Shown here: in pieces, positions 25,952 to 38,303 of the stretch
Layout of the letters: each line of letters starts with the position of its first letter
How positions within the stretch are numbered: the stretch's first letter is position 1
Assembly: GCA_036874045.1 (NCBI GenBank)
Contig: CM072341.1
Location: forward strand, 15,636,501-15,700,500
Length of the DNA stretch: 64,000 nt
Origin: Cymodocea nodosa
Lineage: Eukaryota; Streptophyta; Magnoliopsida; Alismatales; Cymodoceaceae
Direction: 5' to 3'
The notes under the pieces: model-generated
Told to the model about the DNA's origin: nothing
The model's input: the letters and a program-made list of their open reading frames with translations, nothing else
Database searches by the model: none
Translations under genes and position numbers: made by a program

Positions 25952-26539
25952 CCAAGTGACGAAAAGGACATGCTCACATGAGCCCCCAACCAGATAATTA
26001 TGGGTCCCCCACAGGGCACATCTCTCCCAATCTCATCCTCTTATATATCTTTCATCCTCTCCAGCCTCCTGCACCATTTTCGTTTTGTTCTCTTCTTCTC
26101 TCCCATGATCTCTCTCACTCGCATCCAGTGTTGCAAAGCGGCCATACTCGTTCACGGAAGCTTCCTGGGAGGGTGGCTCACCAAGTGAAACACCATCGAC
26201 CCCCATCCCATACATGATCCCCAAGGCATCCCCCCCTTTTCTTCTCCCCATCCTTCCCCTCCTCGTCAATTAGGGGATCGACCGTCGACAAGTGTTGCAT
26301 ACAATCGATCTTCAAGTATTCTTCTCAACAGACTTCAACCCTTTTAATTCGCCTTTCCTTCCTAATTAGGACATCTGCCTCCTTTGTGATAATCGCATCA
26401 CCCAAGGCAAGCATAGAGAGATACGGACTTGTTATTACGACACCGATCGAGCCCATGGATGCGTAGAAGGTACTTCCGGGTTCTAGCCACTCGAGCTGCA
26501 GAAATTCTGGGAGATCGTTCCCAAGTCCAAAAATCAACC

Positions 26540-27718
26540 ATGGACTTCGCACGGGGGGGAAGAGAGGGCAGGCACTACAACTACAGTGGGGGACAGGAAC
26601 ACGATGACAACAATTCCAACAGGAGGCCATCCTTCAGTCTCACTCCCTTCTCACATCTCCCACCGCCGTCATCATCTCCCTCCAATTCCTTCTCCACACC
26701 CGCAAGCTGGTCAATCCCTATCCAGCCCGAGCCCACCGCAGATGACCAACCGGGCAGCAGCGTGGCCACCGACACTCCCCACCTCGCCGACAGCGTAGAG
26801 AAGGAGCACATGTTCGACAAGGTCGTCACTCCTAGCGACGTCGGCAAGCTCAACCGCCTGGTGATACCGAAACAGCATGCGGAGAAGTATTTCCCACTCG
26901 ACTCATCGACCAATGAGAAGGGGCTGCTGCTGAACTTCGAGGACCGGAACGGCAAGCCGTGGCGGTTCCGGTACTCCTACTGGAACAGCAGCCAGAGCTA
27001 CGTCATGACCAAGGGGTGGAGCAGGTTCGTGAAGGAGAAGCGACTCAATGCTGGGGACACTGTGTCGTTTGGCCGTGGAGTGGGAGAAGCCGGTCGTGAC
27101 CGGCTCTTCATCGACTGGAAGCGCCGGCCGGAGACCCATAACCCACCGAACATCCCCAGAATTCCAATCCACAATACCTACACCCCAATGATGTCCTTCA
27201 CTCGGTCGGCTGTGCCGTGGGGCCGCTTTTACACGCCGCCAGCGCCGGTGATGGCGCCTGTGTCGGCGGCACATGATCGCCACCACATTCAAGGCAGCGG
27301 CTATGCTTACGGAGCTGGCAATCCCTACCTCTACCTGAGATCTGCTACAGTTGGGGGGTCATCCCATTCCCATCATGCGGTGCAAGTGCAGTACGTCGGT
27401 GGCAGCAGCAGCAGCAGCAGCGGAGACGGATCGGGCAAATCACCTATTGTTTTCGACTCAGTCCCCGTTTCACACTCGACCTTTTCGTCCAACTCGAAGC
27501 GCGTGAGATTATTCGGCGTCAACCTCGATTGCTCACCGTCCCAAGAGGATGCCGGATCTCCATCGACAGCATCAGAGGTACGCCCACATCCTCCAATTCT
27601 TTCACTCCAATCAGGTGATGCCGATGCCGATGCCGATGCCGATGCCGACGCCGACGCCGACATGGTAGATTCACCAAGTGATGACAAGCGCCCCATGTCC
27701 TTGGATTTGGACATTTGA
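26540..27718 (+). CDS. B3-domain transcription factor, NGATHA/Os02g0683500 type (392 aa, single exon)
   Basis: A plant B3 DNA-binding factor. Proteins of this group (Arabidopsis NGA1-4, rice Os02g0683500) act mostly as repressors controlling leaf, style and lateral-organ growth. Residues 1-86 are a low-complexity S/P/N-rich head. The B3 domain spans about 87-196, with [50 protein letters not shown] and [11 protein letters not shown]. The B3 repression motif RLFGV is at 323-327 ([12 protein letters not shown]), and the protein ends MSLDLDI, close to the ALDLDL ending of the rice relative and to an EAR-like pattern. Start: ATG at 26540 is in strong context (aaccATGGA) and gives MDFARGG, like the family's MEF start. 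An in-frame ATG at 26429 would add 37 basic residues with no family counterpart. An (Asp-Ala)n run at about 360-374 comes from a GCCGAT/GCCGAC microsatellite. No break is seen. Confidence 0.95.
   Translation: MDFARGGREGRHYNYSGGQEHDDNNSNRRPSFSLTPFSHLPPPSSSPSNSFSTPASWSIPIQPEPTADDQPGSSVATDTPHLADSVEKEHMFDKVVTPSDVGKLNRLVIPKQHAEKYFPLDSSTNEKGLLLNFEDRNGKPWRFRYSYWNSSQSYVMTKGWSRFVKEKRLNAGDTVSFGRGVGEAGRDRLFIDWKRRPETHNPPNIPRIPIHNTYTPMMSFTRSAVPWGRFYTPPAPVMAPVSAAHDRHHIQGSGYAYGAGNPYLYLRSATVGGSSHSHHAVQVQYVGGSSSSSSGDGSGKSPIVFDSVPVSHSTFSSNSKRVRLFGVNLDCSPSQEDAGSPSTASEVRPHPPILSLQSGDADADADADADADADMVDSPSDDKRPMSLDLDI
27612..27662 (+). repeat. In-frame GCCGAT/GCCGAC microsatellite in the B3 gene
   Basis: Tandem six-base units encode alternating Asp and Ala near the C terminus, between the RLFGV motif and the LDLDI end. 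Because the unit is two codons long, length changes keep frame, so alleles may differ in Asp-Ala number. Confidence 0.9.
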
Positions 27719-29390
27719 TCATTCGTAGAGATCATGTTGGCAAGGTGGCTTTTTGCTTGTTGAGATCATTCGTAGATCGAGATTATTTATGTTAGCAAGG
27801 TGGATTCTTGCTTCTTGAGGAACGATCGAAGGGATAGAAAGAAAGGATAGGACATGTTATTGATTGTACTGCAAGTGTTTATGAATTTGCTCCTTCCAAA
27901 TGTAAATACATTATTTACATGTTAATTACAAAGGATATCTAGGGTTATTTCAAACCAGATTGATAATGTTTCTCATATATATTCACCGATCTCTCATCAT
28001 CTAACGCTCAATCGATCCCACAGGCAACCAGAACGAGCCTCCCCTTGTGCGTATGACTGGGCCTAGCACTATCCATTCACTGTCGTCTCAACTTTTCCTG
28101 CATGCATGCTATCCATCTTAATTATATATTTCTTCTTTTAGGTTTTCCTCAGCTGCTTTTCTTTTTCGATCACATGAGCACGTAAAGTAGCTAGACTCCT
28201 AGTCGAATGTGAACCGCAGCACAACAGGTAACAAAAAAGTATCTATCATTCCATCTTATTAGTTTCTTCTCGTCTATGCTAGCTTACTTAATTATACCAT
28301 GCTTGTTGCCCTCTCTATTGTACTCAAAGCCCATCACATATAATTATTGCTGTAAACTGGCGCATTTCTTTATTTAGGTAACATAGTAATGTCAAATGAT
28401 AACTAATGGCACACAGGCAGTGGCACTTTTATTGCAGTAGTTACTGCACCTGGACCCTGCTTATAGGCCTACAGTAAAAGGAACTTGTATCACGACTAAG
28501 AATAAATGTCATTTGCGAAAAAAAAGGAATAGGAATAAGTATCTATTATTAAACTTCTATTAATGAATGTTGTTGGTTACTTGGGTACTGATGCTTTGGA
28601 TCTGACGCTCAAGATTTAGGTTTTCCCAGCATTTCGTTTACTTTACCTTGGCTCTTCTGTTTCAAAGGAACTGAGCTATGGCCAGAAACTTCTATTATAT
28701 GTTTTTCAACTCAGAAGCTGAGAACTTTCACTGATAGCTGTATATTCATACATATGTTTGTGAAATACTTCTGTCAAATTCGTAGGTTCTTTCTTCTCAG
28801 TGATACCTACCCTCCTCCAACCGATACATAGATTGCCATTCTCTCTTCATTATACAATGATAGCTTACAACGTTAACCAGGTAAGTTCCTTGGATTTAAT
28901 TTTATTTCTACATCGAGTTTAATCCACCTATTTAATGGTCACTGATGAGACTGAGATTTGTGGAAAAAAGGTAAACAGCAGGTACTTACCAATGGTAAAT
29001 AGTGTAGCAAGTCTTCTCTCACCAATCTTAAAACATTTCTGATATAAAACAACAGGTAGCTTGTTACTTCTGAAAATTACAGAAGGTAGCTAGTTGAAGA
29101 TCTGATATATATATTATCCAGTGCATATTACTTAAAGTTCCTTAAGTTTCAACGTTACCATTATCATTGCGTTATTTTTTTAATTATAAAAAATCATACA
29201 TTCTAATCTGAAAAATTTTGCACTTAATGCAGATTTCATCATGCTTGCAACTTTGATATGTAAAATTTGAGTTGTAATAATGTTGCTCACATTTTTTGAT
29301 AATTACAGTCTTTAGCCCACTTTTATGTCAACTTAAGATGTGCCAATAACATATATCAATTGTATGCGCCCTGGACACCTCACTACCATA
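27719..29390. other. B3 gene 3' flank; no gene seen
   Basis: The 3' UTR probably runs to about 27900-27970. The remainder is AT-rich with scattered short frames and no motif I recognise. Confidence 0.5.
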
Positions 29391-30766
29391 CCATGAGGTT
29401 CTCACAGGATAAAGTCTAGGAATTCCCTTAGAAGGGGTAGATATAACCCTTCATTTTGATGATCTGGATTGATCATTCCTAATGATGAATAACGTAGCTA
29501 GTAGGCAAAACCAGATGGTCATCTACTAAATTTACCAGGTTCAATGAGTTGTCCAATCTTGGAAGAGTCGTAGCATACATAATGGTGACGAACCCTATTC
29601 AAAAGAAAGAGCATTATGATGGTTAAGGGAATTTACATGGCCGTATTTGCCATAATGAAGAATCATTATCAATTGGGAAGAGTCATAGTGTCCAATATCT
29701 AAATGTCAAAACAAAATTATTTTTGTGTGACAATCATCACTAGGATCCTAGACCATTTCAATGTCAGACTCGAGAACCAACAAGCCCTACCATGTCAATT
29801 GGGCTAGAGTGATGTCTTCGCTATTAAGAAAATGGACCAAGGCCTTGCAAGAGGAAGAGCTAAGCATGAATATTGATCATGGGATCAAGATGAAGATGAT
29901 GAGGTGGTGGATGCTTGCGGTAACAAAGATGAGGAAGAAGAGTCCAGTGATTCTCCTGAGTTAGAACTTAGCAAATATCAATGACTCGATTGTTGACATT
30001 TAAAGTCAACAAAAGGAGAACGCTCGAACGGAAACAAAATTTCAATAACAATTTTGAGTATTTGACTAGCAAAATCGACCATACATGGTGCACTCCAACC
30101 AGTAGCTCAATGGTGTTCAATGACAGATGAGGACTATACAATGTAGAACTATGGAGCCAAATCCATCAATCAAATAAACAAATCATGTAGAGCTACCATG
30201 AGGAGATGTAGTAGCGGCACTTTGGGATGTTTCCACCTCTTTCTCCTCTAGAGTAGATTAGTTGGATTTGCTATGATATTATATACGAATGTGTTTTTTT
30301 ATCTGATTTAGGTTAGATTAGTTGGGGGCTATGGTATGCCTTTTTGTTTGCCTGTTGGGTTATGTGATGTGGATCATGTTTACTCTTATGATTGGACTAT
30401 GAATTATGTGATATGTTTGGAGATGCATGTTGATGTATGATATGTTCAGGGTAATGATAAATTTGTGCTTGATCATATGTGGTATGACTATTTATTATTT
30501 TGAGGAATGACTATTGGTGCATTATTTGAACTCTATTGTGAACTCTTTTTTATCACAAAAATGGACAGAAAAAGGAACAAAATAGCATGGAAATGAAGAA
30601 AGAGTTTTTTTTTTTTTTTTTTTTTTAAAAAAAGAAATAAAATTATATCTTATTACTAATGTAGGAAATCATGCACTTAGGGGGAGTTAAATGCAATTTT
30701 TCGTTTTAAATTACCAAGTGAAAGGAAGTAAAATGATGTGTTTTGTCGTCATAAAAAAGGATAGGT
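29391..30766 (+). mobile_element. Degenerate LTR-retrotransposon debris
   Basis: This segment has the texture of decayed retroelement internal DNA. A short acidic/basic frame (29761-29964) is followed by sequence with GGGGGCTATGG, ATGATTGGACTATG and CACTTAGGGGGAGTTAAATGC, patterns common between the end of pol and the 3' LTR of plant copia elements. It ends in a decayed purine tract directly before TGTTGAATATT at 30768. No intact gene is present. Family assignment (copia, possibly Sirevirus) is tentative. Confidence 0.4.
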
Positions 30767-30767
30767 T

Positions 30768-31660
30768 GTTGAATATTTATAGTTTAATTATGATAATTTT
30801 GGTGATTAACAAAACAATCCATGATTTGTCAATGATAAAGTGTTTATCACTTATATTTAAATGAAAATTAAATAGAAGCTCTCCAAATGAGTTTCACGAT
30901 AAAATTCGATCAACTTAGTTGAGTTATCAAGAATTAAAAATGTCTTATTTAATTTCGATATATTTGCCATCAATTTATTGTGAATTACTTGCATTATTGC
31001 TCCAAGTTCATTAATGCTCGATAAAACCTGCTAAGGCAAGAGAAAGCCAAGAAAGTCGAGAAAGCCAAGGCATGAAGATATATATGAAGTGGAAGACGTG
31101 CAAGAATGATGTGAATACTCCAAGAAATGAATAACAAGGACTCCAAATGGATCTACAACCATTAAATTGGCATCAAGTAAACCTAAGAAGAATTTTAGTT
31201 TTTGGTTGTAATTTATCATCCAAAGAGTAGTAACATGAAATTGGTTCTTTTTATTCTTCTTCTTCTTCTCCTTCTCTCTCTCTCTCTCTCTCTCATTCAC
31301 ATTCGGCGGTGAAAATATTTCACTGTCATACTTACATAATAGTTAAATATATAAGTGTTCACCATCATACTTACATGATAGTTAAATATATAAGTGAGGC
31401 GGTGGATGTTTCACCACCTTACGTGTGTTTTTTTTTGATGACGTCACAATATATGACACCATTGATTTTATCCAGATAAAGAAGTAACCATTAATTAGTA
31501 ATAACAAGTGTGTAATTCTAATTCTAAAGATTGCTATAAAATCTTTTGTACCAACGATCAAAAATTTAACGTCCATAAGAAAATTTTCTTACCAGGTCGG
31601 GCTGTGATCGATCTTAGAAAGATAAGGTGAATAACTAATTAGGTTGTGTTGTTGAAAAGA
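30768..31660 (+). mobile_element. Probable copia-type LTR, right end unclear
   Basis: It begins TGTTGAATATTTATAGTTTA, a common start for plant copia LTRs, right after a purine-rich tract (AAAAAAGGATAGG) that would be the polypurine tract. Inside are a (CT)n tract (31273-31294) and a short direct repeat CATACTTACATAATAGTTAAATATATAAG (about 31328 and 31368). I found no matching partner LTR or target duplication, so the right border is a guess. Confidence 0.35.
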
Positions 31661-32399
31661 GGGTGAGAACGAGAGAGTTTACTTTTTAAAGCATGTTGTG
31701 CAAATTAGTCGTTTTGTTTTGCGTACGATAAGAAGGTAATCGTCATTGACGGTCAGCATCTTTTTCTGGACCACCCATTGCGTAGGTCCGGTTTGGAATT
31801 CGAAACGTGTGCAAATGTAGTTTTTCTTTCTTTCCTTTTTCAAACCAAAGACGCATAACGTTGGAAAGACCTCAGTTTTATAAACACCGTTGAGAAGATT
31901 TAAAATAAGAAGTTCAAAATAACAAAAAAACAAGTTTAAAAAAAGTAGCAGAAGAAGAAGAAGAAGAAGAAGAAGAAGAAATGATCCGTTTTGACCTCCT
32001 TATCCTATAATATCAGCTCTACTACATTAATTCTCAGGAGGGGAAGGATAAAAAGTTGTTAAAAGTCAACCAGTACAAAAACCGTAGAATTGTTTAAAGT
32101 TTAAGATCAGGTTTAGATGTGCGAATAATACTAATCTTAGGCAAAGTGAAAATTTGTCAATTTTTCTTTGTCGGCATTTATAGAAAGATCGTCTAGCTAA
32201 ACGATAGATAAGTTAATAATAATAGTAAATATCCAGTTAAAATCCCAACGTGTGTTGCCAAAGATAAAACTATTTCTAATAACTCCAAAAAAAGTATCAA
32301 ATAGCTTTATTTAAATGAAAAGGAGCCACCAAAGAAGGAGACAAAATAGAGAAAAGAAAATCATCAAAAATGAGAAATTTGTTATCTTTAATAATAAAA
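31661..32399. other. AT-rich interval with (AAG)n, no gene seen
   Basis: Holds a pure (GAA)n run at about 31950-31980. Frames here are short and without motifs. Confidence 0.5.
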
Positions 32400-33560
32400 A
32401 AGTATTATATGAATAATTTAGGCTTTTAATTGAGAGTATTCTAACATTATAATACGTTGCTATTTATAACCACATATTCATATATTAGATAGTTTAAGTT
32501 TACATATAAGAGTAGTTAGTTTTTTCATTACTTGAATATATACTTCTACATTTGAGTAAAATTTTAGATAGTTTAAGCTTGTATCTAGGAGTGATTGATA
32601 TTTTATATTTTTTTATAAATAATTTATACTCTTATTTTGAGAGTAATTTAATATTTTTTTTAAGCATCACCTAACATTTATAAATGTTGATTGGTTTAGT
32701 TAACATTTTATAAATGTCAAATGGTTTATCCAATGCTTTGTGAATGTCAAGTTTTTCATTTCTTTTCTTTTTTAATATTAATGTATTTTGATAGTTTGGG
32801 TTTTCTTTATGCCAAATATATCAATTGTTTTATATATTTATTATTTCATTTTTTATTTTGGCATTCTATATTTTTATGACGAAATATATTTTTGTGGACA
32901 ATTTAGACTCATATTTAGAAGTGATTTAATATTTTTTAATTTTTTATAAATAGTTTATATTTTTTGTTTATGAGTATTTAAAATTTGAATGTGTTGACAC
33001 TTGCATTAATGTTTGGCATATTTATATATCAAATATTTTGACTCCTATATAGGAGTAATTTAATGTTTTACATTTTTTTGGATATTTGATAATTTCCCAT
33101 TTTTCCAAAGGATATTTTGATAATTTTTTATTTAATATTTTGATATTTTATATCTAAAATATTTAAATTTTACTTTAATTTATTTTTCTCTCTTTTTTTG
33201 CTTTGGATATCTATATGTCATATCCAAAAATATTTTAACTATCACTTTAGATATTTATGTGTTATATCTTAAGTGTTTTAATTTTTTGCCTTGAATATTT
33301 CAGACGCTTATATTTCATTTCCAAAGCATTTCATTTGATTTCTACATTTTTGATACTTATATGGCATGTCAATATTGTTTACTTTGGATATTTGCATGCC
33401 ATATCTAAATTGCCGTAATTTTATTTTTGGTATATAGAATATTTAAATTTCTTTTAGATATCTATATTTGATTCTTCGCTTTTGACATGCATATTCTCAT
33501 ATCTAAAAGATTATAATTTTCCACCTTACATTTTTATCTGATCTTAGTTTTCTCATTCAG
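32400..33560 (+). repeat. Compound AT-rich hairpin array, copy 2
   Basis: Same order as copy 1: first longer units with AGATAGTTTAAGCTTGTATC, TAGGAGTGATT and decayed TTTTGACA-type repeats (about 32400-33110), then ~42-bp units such as TTTTGGATATCTATATGTC and ATCCAAAAATATTTTAA (about 33120-33520). It is the most decayed of the three copies; only some hairpin stems remain recognisable. Confidence 0.6.
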
Positions 33561-34299
33561 ATATTAATACTTATATATTCATTTTTATTTTATTTTATTT
33601 CCTTTTTCCATCAGCTTACCAGGATTTCGCTTTCCCAGTCTGTCCGTGGAAATACCGTCAATCTCACCTACGAGAATATCACTACTTATTTCCCCTTCCT
33701 TTTTTTCTTTTTTCTTTTCAGAAAGGATGGTCACTCCATCGGTCCGACCAATGGATTAAATTTTTATCGACCAAGAGATCTTTAATATTTTCAATACTAG
33801 TATTGCATCAAGATAACATTTATTCTTGAGATTATTATTGGTTAAAATTTTATCGTAAATCAGAAGTTAAGTAAAGATTTTAGCTGTAAAGAATACTTTG
33901 GTCTTCCAAATTTGATTACGAAATTTAAATCTTATACCCCATCAATACTATAATCACATAATCTGACCTCATACATGGATAAATGCTTTATATAATAATT
34001 TAGCTCCTAAGAAAATCCCAAGTCCATCCAAAACAGGCTCTCCTCAACCGATGGTGCTAGACTTCACATAATGTTTCTGGGCCTCAGATTATGGATTGGA
34101 TCTTTCGGCCCATCAAACCATCCGAACGGGCCATAATCTACTAGGGCCCTCCTCTCTTCCGGTTGTCCGGCCTGTGAACCAGCCTGCCCCTCCCCTCCCC
34201 CTCTCCCCCCCACCCCCCCCGGCCCCCCGACGAAATTGACAGATGGGTGGTTCTACTCTGTCCCCAGCGACCTTGCGGGTGGATACCGGGGACCTCTTG
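33561..34299. other. Interval between hairpin array and LINE fragment
   Basis: T-rich DNA grades into mixed sequence. A C-rich low-complexity tract (about 34180-34230) precedes the LINE-related part. No gene is seen. Confidence 0.4.
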
Positions 34300-35240
34300 T
34301 CGATCTTCCGGGCGATCACTTGAACCCAAAAACATTGGTGACAATGGGTGCGAATCCTCTACCGCACGCGACCTCCTCTGCTGGTTCTGGTCTTGCTCAC
34401 GCTCAGCCCTGTTTCGGTTCCTTCTGCTCCCCAGGGTATGGATCTCATCCCTAATACTCGCTATCTTCTCCCCAATGCCTGCTTGGTATCTCCCCTTTCT
34501 TCTTTGGATGAACGCTCAACTAGGGGTGAGTCCTATTCGTCGGAGTCTAGTCCTTTGGGTGCTGTGCACTAGAACCTTAGATTTGAGTTTGAAATTTCTT
34601 GCAGGTGTATTGGTACTAATTGTGGGGGGAAACCTGTTTGCTACGATTTTGTTCCCTCATCTGGCATTTCAGGAGGTATTTTGTTGGGCTGGGAGGGATC
34701 TAAATTTATGAAAGAAAACCCTTTAGTCGAATCTTTTCTGTTAACAATCAATTTTAACAATAGTTTTGATAGCCATGAATGGTGGCTATCTGCTCTCTAT
34801 GGTCCTTGGGAGGACGGACTTGAATTAGAACTTATTTCTGAACTTAAACAGATCAGTTTGCTACCTAATGATTCTTGGGTGTTTTGGAGAGATTTCAACA
34901 TGATCGATTCTCCATCTGTAAAATTAACTGAAACTCATTTTACTAATTCTATGAACATCTTTAATGAATTTACTATTGACGAAGGGCTAATTTACTTCTC
35001 ACCAAACTAATTTACTAATGTTCTTGGACCAATATGCAAGCAAATTCAACTATGGTTAAATTAGATATATTTTTAATTAAACGTGACTAGGAAAATAACT
35101 ACCCCTTATCTTTTTGTAATTGTAATGGTAAGCCTATAGTAGTGTCTGATCACTTCCCAATCACTCTCAACACCTAGACTGGTAGGATGGGGACCTACCT
35201 CATTCAAATTCTATAAATCTTGGTTACTCAGACTGGGATT
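34300..35240 (+). mobile_element. LINE (L1-type) fragment with endonuclease domain
   Basis: The frame that includes 34573-35010 encodes GKPVCYDFVPSSGISGGILL, WWLSALYGPWEDGLE and DSWVFWRDFNMIDSPSVK. This is the pattern of the apurinic-type endonuclease at the start of plant L1 ORF2 (SGGILIGW, ..AIYGP.., ..GDFN.I..P). The usual GDFN is RDFN here, so a catalytic position looks altered. There is an in-frame TAG at 34570-34572 and a stop after 35010. Downstream text around 35183-35225 (TSFKFYKSWL) is the FRFxNxWL segment that follows the endonuclease in this family. Reverse transcriptase and a poly-A tail are missing, so this is a dead internal fragment. Borders are approximate. Confidence 0.6.
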
Positions 35241-37380
35241 CACAATTTGTTAGTTCCTTCTAGTTCAACAAATTTTATTATACTCGTTTTGTTGATGTTA
35301 TGAGTTGTAAAAGCATGTACTAGGTCATCGAAATAAGAAATGGACCTGAGCTCTAACCGTAAAATTTACACCCATGCCATTGTCATTAGAGTGTCGTTAA
35401 GATGAGGCACCACAAATTGCATTCAAGCTCATGAGAACTTCCATTGCCTCTCGGCATGAAGTGAAATGATCCACAGAGTTTATCATCCCATCATATACAT
35501 GAAGCTACAATTCCTTGAAGTCTCTTGTATAGGGCTGCAATCCACTGCCATCAAAGAAAGGGAATATGGCAATTTTGCTTATCCCGCACTCTAAACTAGG
35601 CCACTCTTCCCCTTATTTACTATAAGCTACACCTCTTCCCACATTTTTCCGATCTACTCCTTCCAAGTTTTCAAAGCTTGTAATGCTGAACGAATGTCTC
35701 CAAATTGTACTCTTGGGGTTTCTGTATGCTTTTAAGCAGTTTTGTGTAGTGTGTGCCCTTTCTCGTTAACCATTTGGGGGAGGTGAGACTGTCTAGTAAT
35801 TTGGTGACATTCCTTCAGCCTTGGGAAAAAATTCTTTTATTATAATATCACCAATTACCATTAAAAATAAACATTCTTTTCTTAGTCCAACATATATATA
35901 TTCATTATAATAATATTTGGGTATACAGGTCTATGGGTCTTAAAAGACCCAAACCATGAAGAATGAGGGTCTGGTAGGTCTAGATCTATAGGTTTTGCGT
36001 GTGATTTTTGAGGTTCCAAACCTTAGATCCATGAGTCTAGAGTCGAAGCTTTTGGATCTAGACCCAACCTATTGCCAATCCTAACTGCAATTGGACTCAT
36101 GATGCTAGACTCTGGATTGGTTGGTCTAAGAATGGGTTTTGACTCATTTAGAGCTAATGCTTTAAAGAAAGGCTTACATAGAAGACATCAACTGATCTTA
36201 CACAATTATTTCAGGTTGCTAAAGCTCGATATATGCTCGTCAAGGTTACTTGGATGGGTGCCTTTCTCCTGGCAGGGATAAACATCGCTCCTTGGGGTGA
36301 TAAAGACAAGCCTCACGTACATACTAGACAAGTTAATTAGCCCTTACCATGAGAGATTCATGCGTGTTTATAGAGGCTTGGGGAAAGGCTTGCCATCCAA
36401 GTTTTAGGTGTCGATTAGGATCACATCTTCTTTTTGATGTGATATTGGTGACATGATGATCAATGGCGAGTCTGTGATGTCACACCTAAGAAGGGTCAGG
36501 TAAAAGTTGAGAAGGATTTTCCTCTTTTGTTTCCCATGGGTTTAAGAGATGCACAAGCGTCAACACCAATTCCAAGCCTCTAAGGGTTTGGGCAATGAAG
36601 ATCTAGCCTCTTTAAGGGTTGGGGCCAATGGGGCCATATCCCCGAGGATGAATCTAGATATTGTCACATGTTGGGATATGTTACGATGTTGTTCCCTTCC
36701 AGAGTCAATCCAGATACTCTGTCACATGTTATGGGGGTATGTATCTCGATGTGGTTGTTCCCCTTGAGGGCTAATGTAAATGTTATTGTAACATGGGAAG
36801 ATCAGCCTGGATGGAATTGTGCCTTGCAAAGGGGTTGTCTTGTTTGCTATTTTACCTCTCAAGTATCGGCTCTTTTTCCAATTCATAGGGTGATCAGCTT
36901 GCGCAATTAGGAGATCATATTACTCTTATTACATGCACATATCCAAAAAAAATGATACATAAAAATAGGTAAAGTGGGGACAGACAAGACTGGAGCAAGG
37001 GCCTGCTAAGAGAAAAGAAAGACTTGTCAAGGGCAGGCATCGTATGCGGTAATTGGTAGGAAAAGTAGAGGCAAGGCAATATTCATTTCAACCTACATGG
37101 AGCAGAAAAAAGTAATCTTGGCAAAAGTAATGGAGCAAAAATAGTATTGATTTTTCCATGTCCACCTTGAAGTTTCATAAAAATGTGAGATATTATGTTC
37201 TATTTTTATGTTTAGCAGGGAGAATAAGGCATTGATAGAAAATGTGAAAGCAGTTACCATGACGTAGAAAATTTTAATGATGGCAATTTAACAAAAGGGT
37301 AATACTGACATATTACCGCACAGGTTTGTGCTCTTAGTGATCACAGCATCTAATAGCAGGACGAACATTATTACTATACA
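35241..37380. other. Gene-free interval, unassigned repeat-like DNA
   Basis: No gene is supported. Near 35930-36070 there are several copies of the words GGTCTA, GATCTAGACC and GACCCAA in both orientations, as in short hAT-type non-autonomous elements, but no terminal inverted repeats could be fixed. 36250-36900 holds mixed-composition DNA with short frames without motifs. Confidence 0.35.
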
Positions 37381-37544
37381 ACATGAACAATCATAATATT
37401 ACAAACCCCTTGTCTCTCTCTCTCTTTATAGATTCAACTCAAACAACATCCAAGCCACATACACATAAAGCAAGCACTCAGAAGACATTCACACTCGATA
37501 TATATGTGTTGCTACCGACTGAGATCAGGAGTAGATTAAATTCC

Positions 37545-38186
37545 TCACATGATATGGCACGCATTGACGTCGTCGTCGTTGAACATGTTACTGACCGGAT
37601 CACTGCCCCTCTGTGGAGCGTGGACTTGGCCGTGCTTGTCGCCGTTGTACCCGTGCCTCCAATAGTTGTAGGTCTCTCGGAAATTCTCGTTGTCGTCGAA
37701 GTAGTCTTCTGCCGACGTGAAGTAGAGCGGCGTGTCCGGGTTGGGCCAGAACTCTGCCTTCTTGCCGGTCCTCCTCACCTCCTTCAGAATCTTGTTGCGG
37801 TCCGTGTATCCCGTCACCGTCACCTTTTCCATTGGCAAATCCACCTCTACCGAGTCAACCCCTGAAATGAATTCTCCAGCAAGTTAACTAATATTAGAGA
37901 TACGTGATCGATGCTTCTTCAAGTATGCATAAACAGGGTTGAGCTATATATGAACCTCTTATCTTTAGTAAGGCGTTCTTGACAACCCTTTCACATCCTG
38001 CGCAGCACATTCTTACGCGTAGCTCCACCGTCTGGCTATGTCAAGATAGACATATGAAACTATGTATGAATTGGTGCATGGATTGATCGAACAAAAGACG
38101 ATGCAACTAATAGAGAAGGAAACAAGTGTCGTGTAGCATGTGTGATTAGGCCAAACCTGCAAGGAAAGAGGTCGTCCTTTGGCCAT
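37545..38186 (-). CDS. HIPP: Heavy-metal-associated isoprenylated plant protein (exons 38186-38157, 38031-37956, 37861-37545; 140 aa)
   Basis: HIPPs bind metal ions through an HMA domain and are anchored by a C-terminal prenyl group; they are plant-specific and linked to metal handling and stress. Exon 1 encodes MAKGRPLSLQ, exon 2 TVELRVRMCCAGCERVVKNA..., exon 3 GVDSVEVDLPMEKVTVTGYT and onward. The three join at clean GT-AG sites in phases 0 and 1 to give 140 aa. The metal-binding motif MCCAGC is at residues 18-23 (core CxxC at 20 and 23), inside an HMA fold of about 60 residues. After KKAEFWPNP the protein keeps YFTSAEDYF, YNYWRHGYN and VSNMFNDDDVNAC, conserved in one HIPP subgroup, and ends CHIM, a CaaX prenylation box. 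Start: an upstream in-frame ATG at 38294 falls in the TATA box, so 38186 is preferred. No damage is seen. Confidence 0.93.
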
Positions 38187-38293
38187 GTCGTCTGTGGTTG
38201 CTGGTTCTATGATCGTGTGGGTAGTCTGATGACGAAAGGAGTAGCTGCTTGCTTGTGGAAAGGAAGTAGTCGTTTCTTCGGCAAGGGTTTGCA

Positions 38294-38303
38294 TTTATAT
38301 ATA
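38294..38303 (-). promoter_or_regulatory. TATA box of the HIPP gene
   Basis: On the - strand TATATATAAA lies about 108-117 bp upstream of the ATG at 38186. The in-frame upstream ATG overlaps its 3' edge, so it should not be in the mRNA. Confidence 0.6.

Noticed and set aside
27586-27602. Possible mini-intron in the B3 gene (GAGGTACGCC ... CAATCAGGTG)
   Set aside because: It would be under 40 bp, too short for a plant intron, and the frame is open through it.
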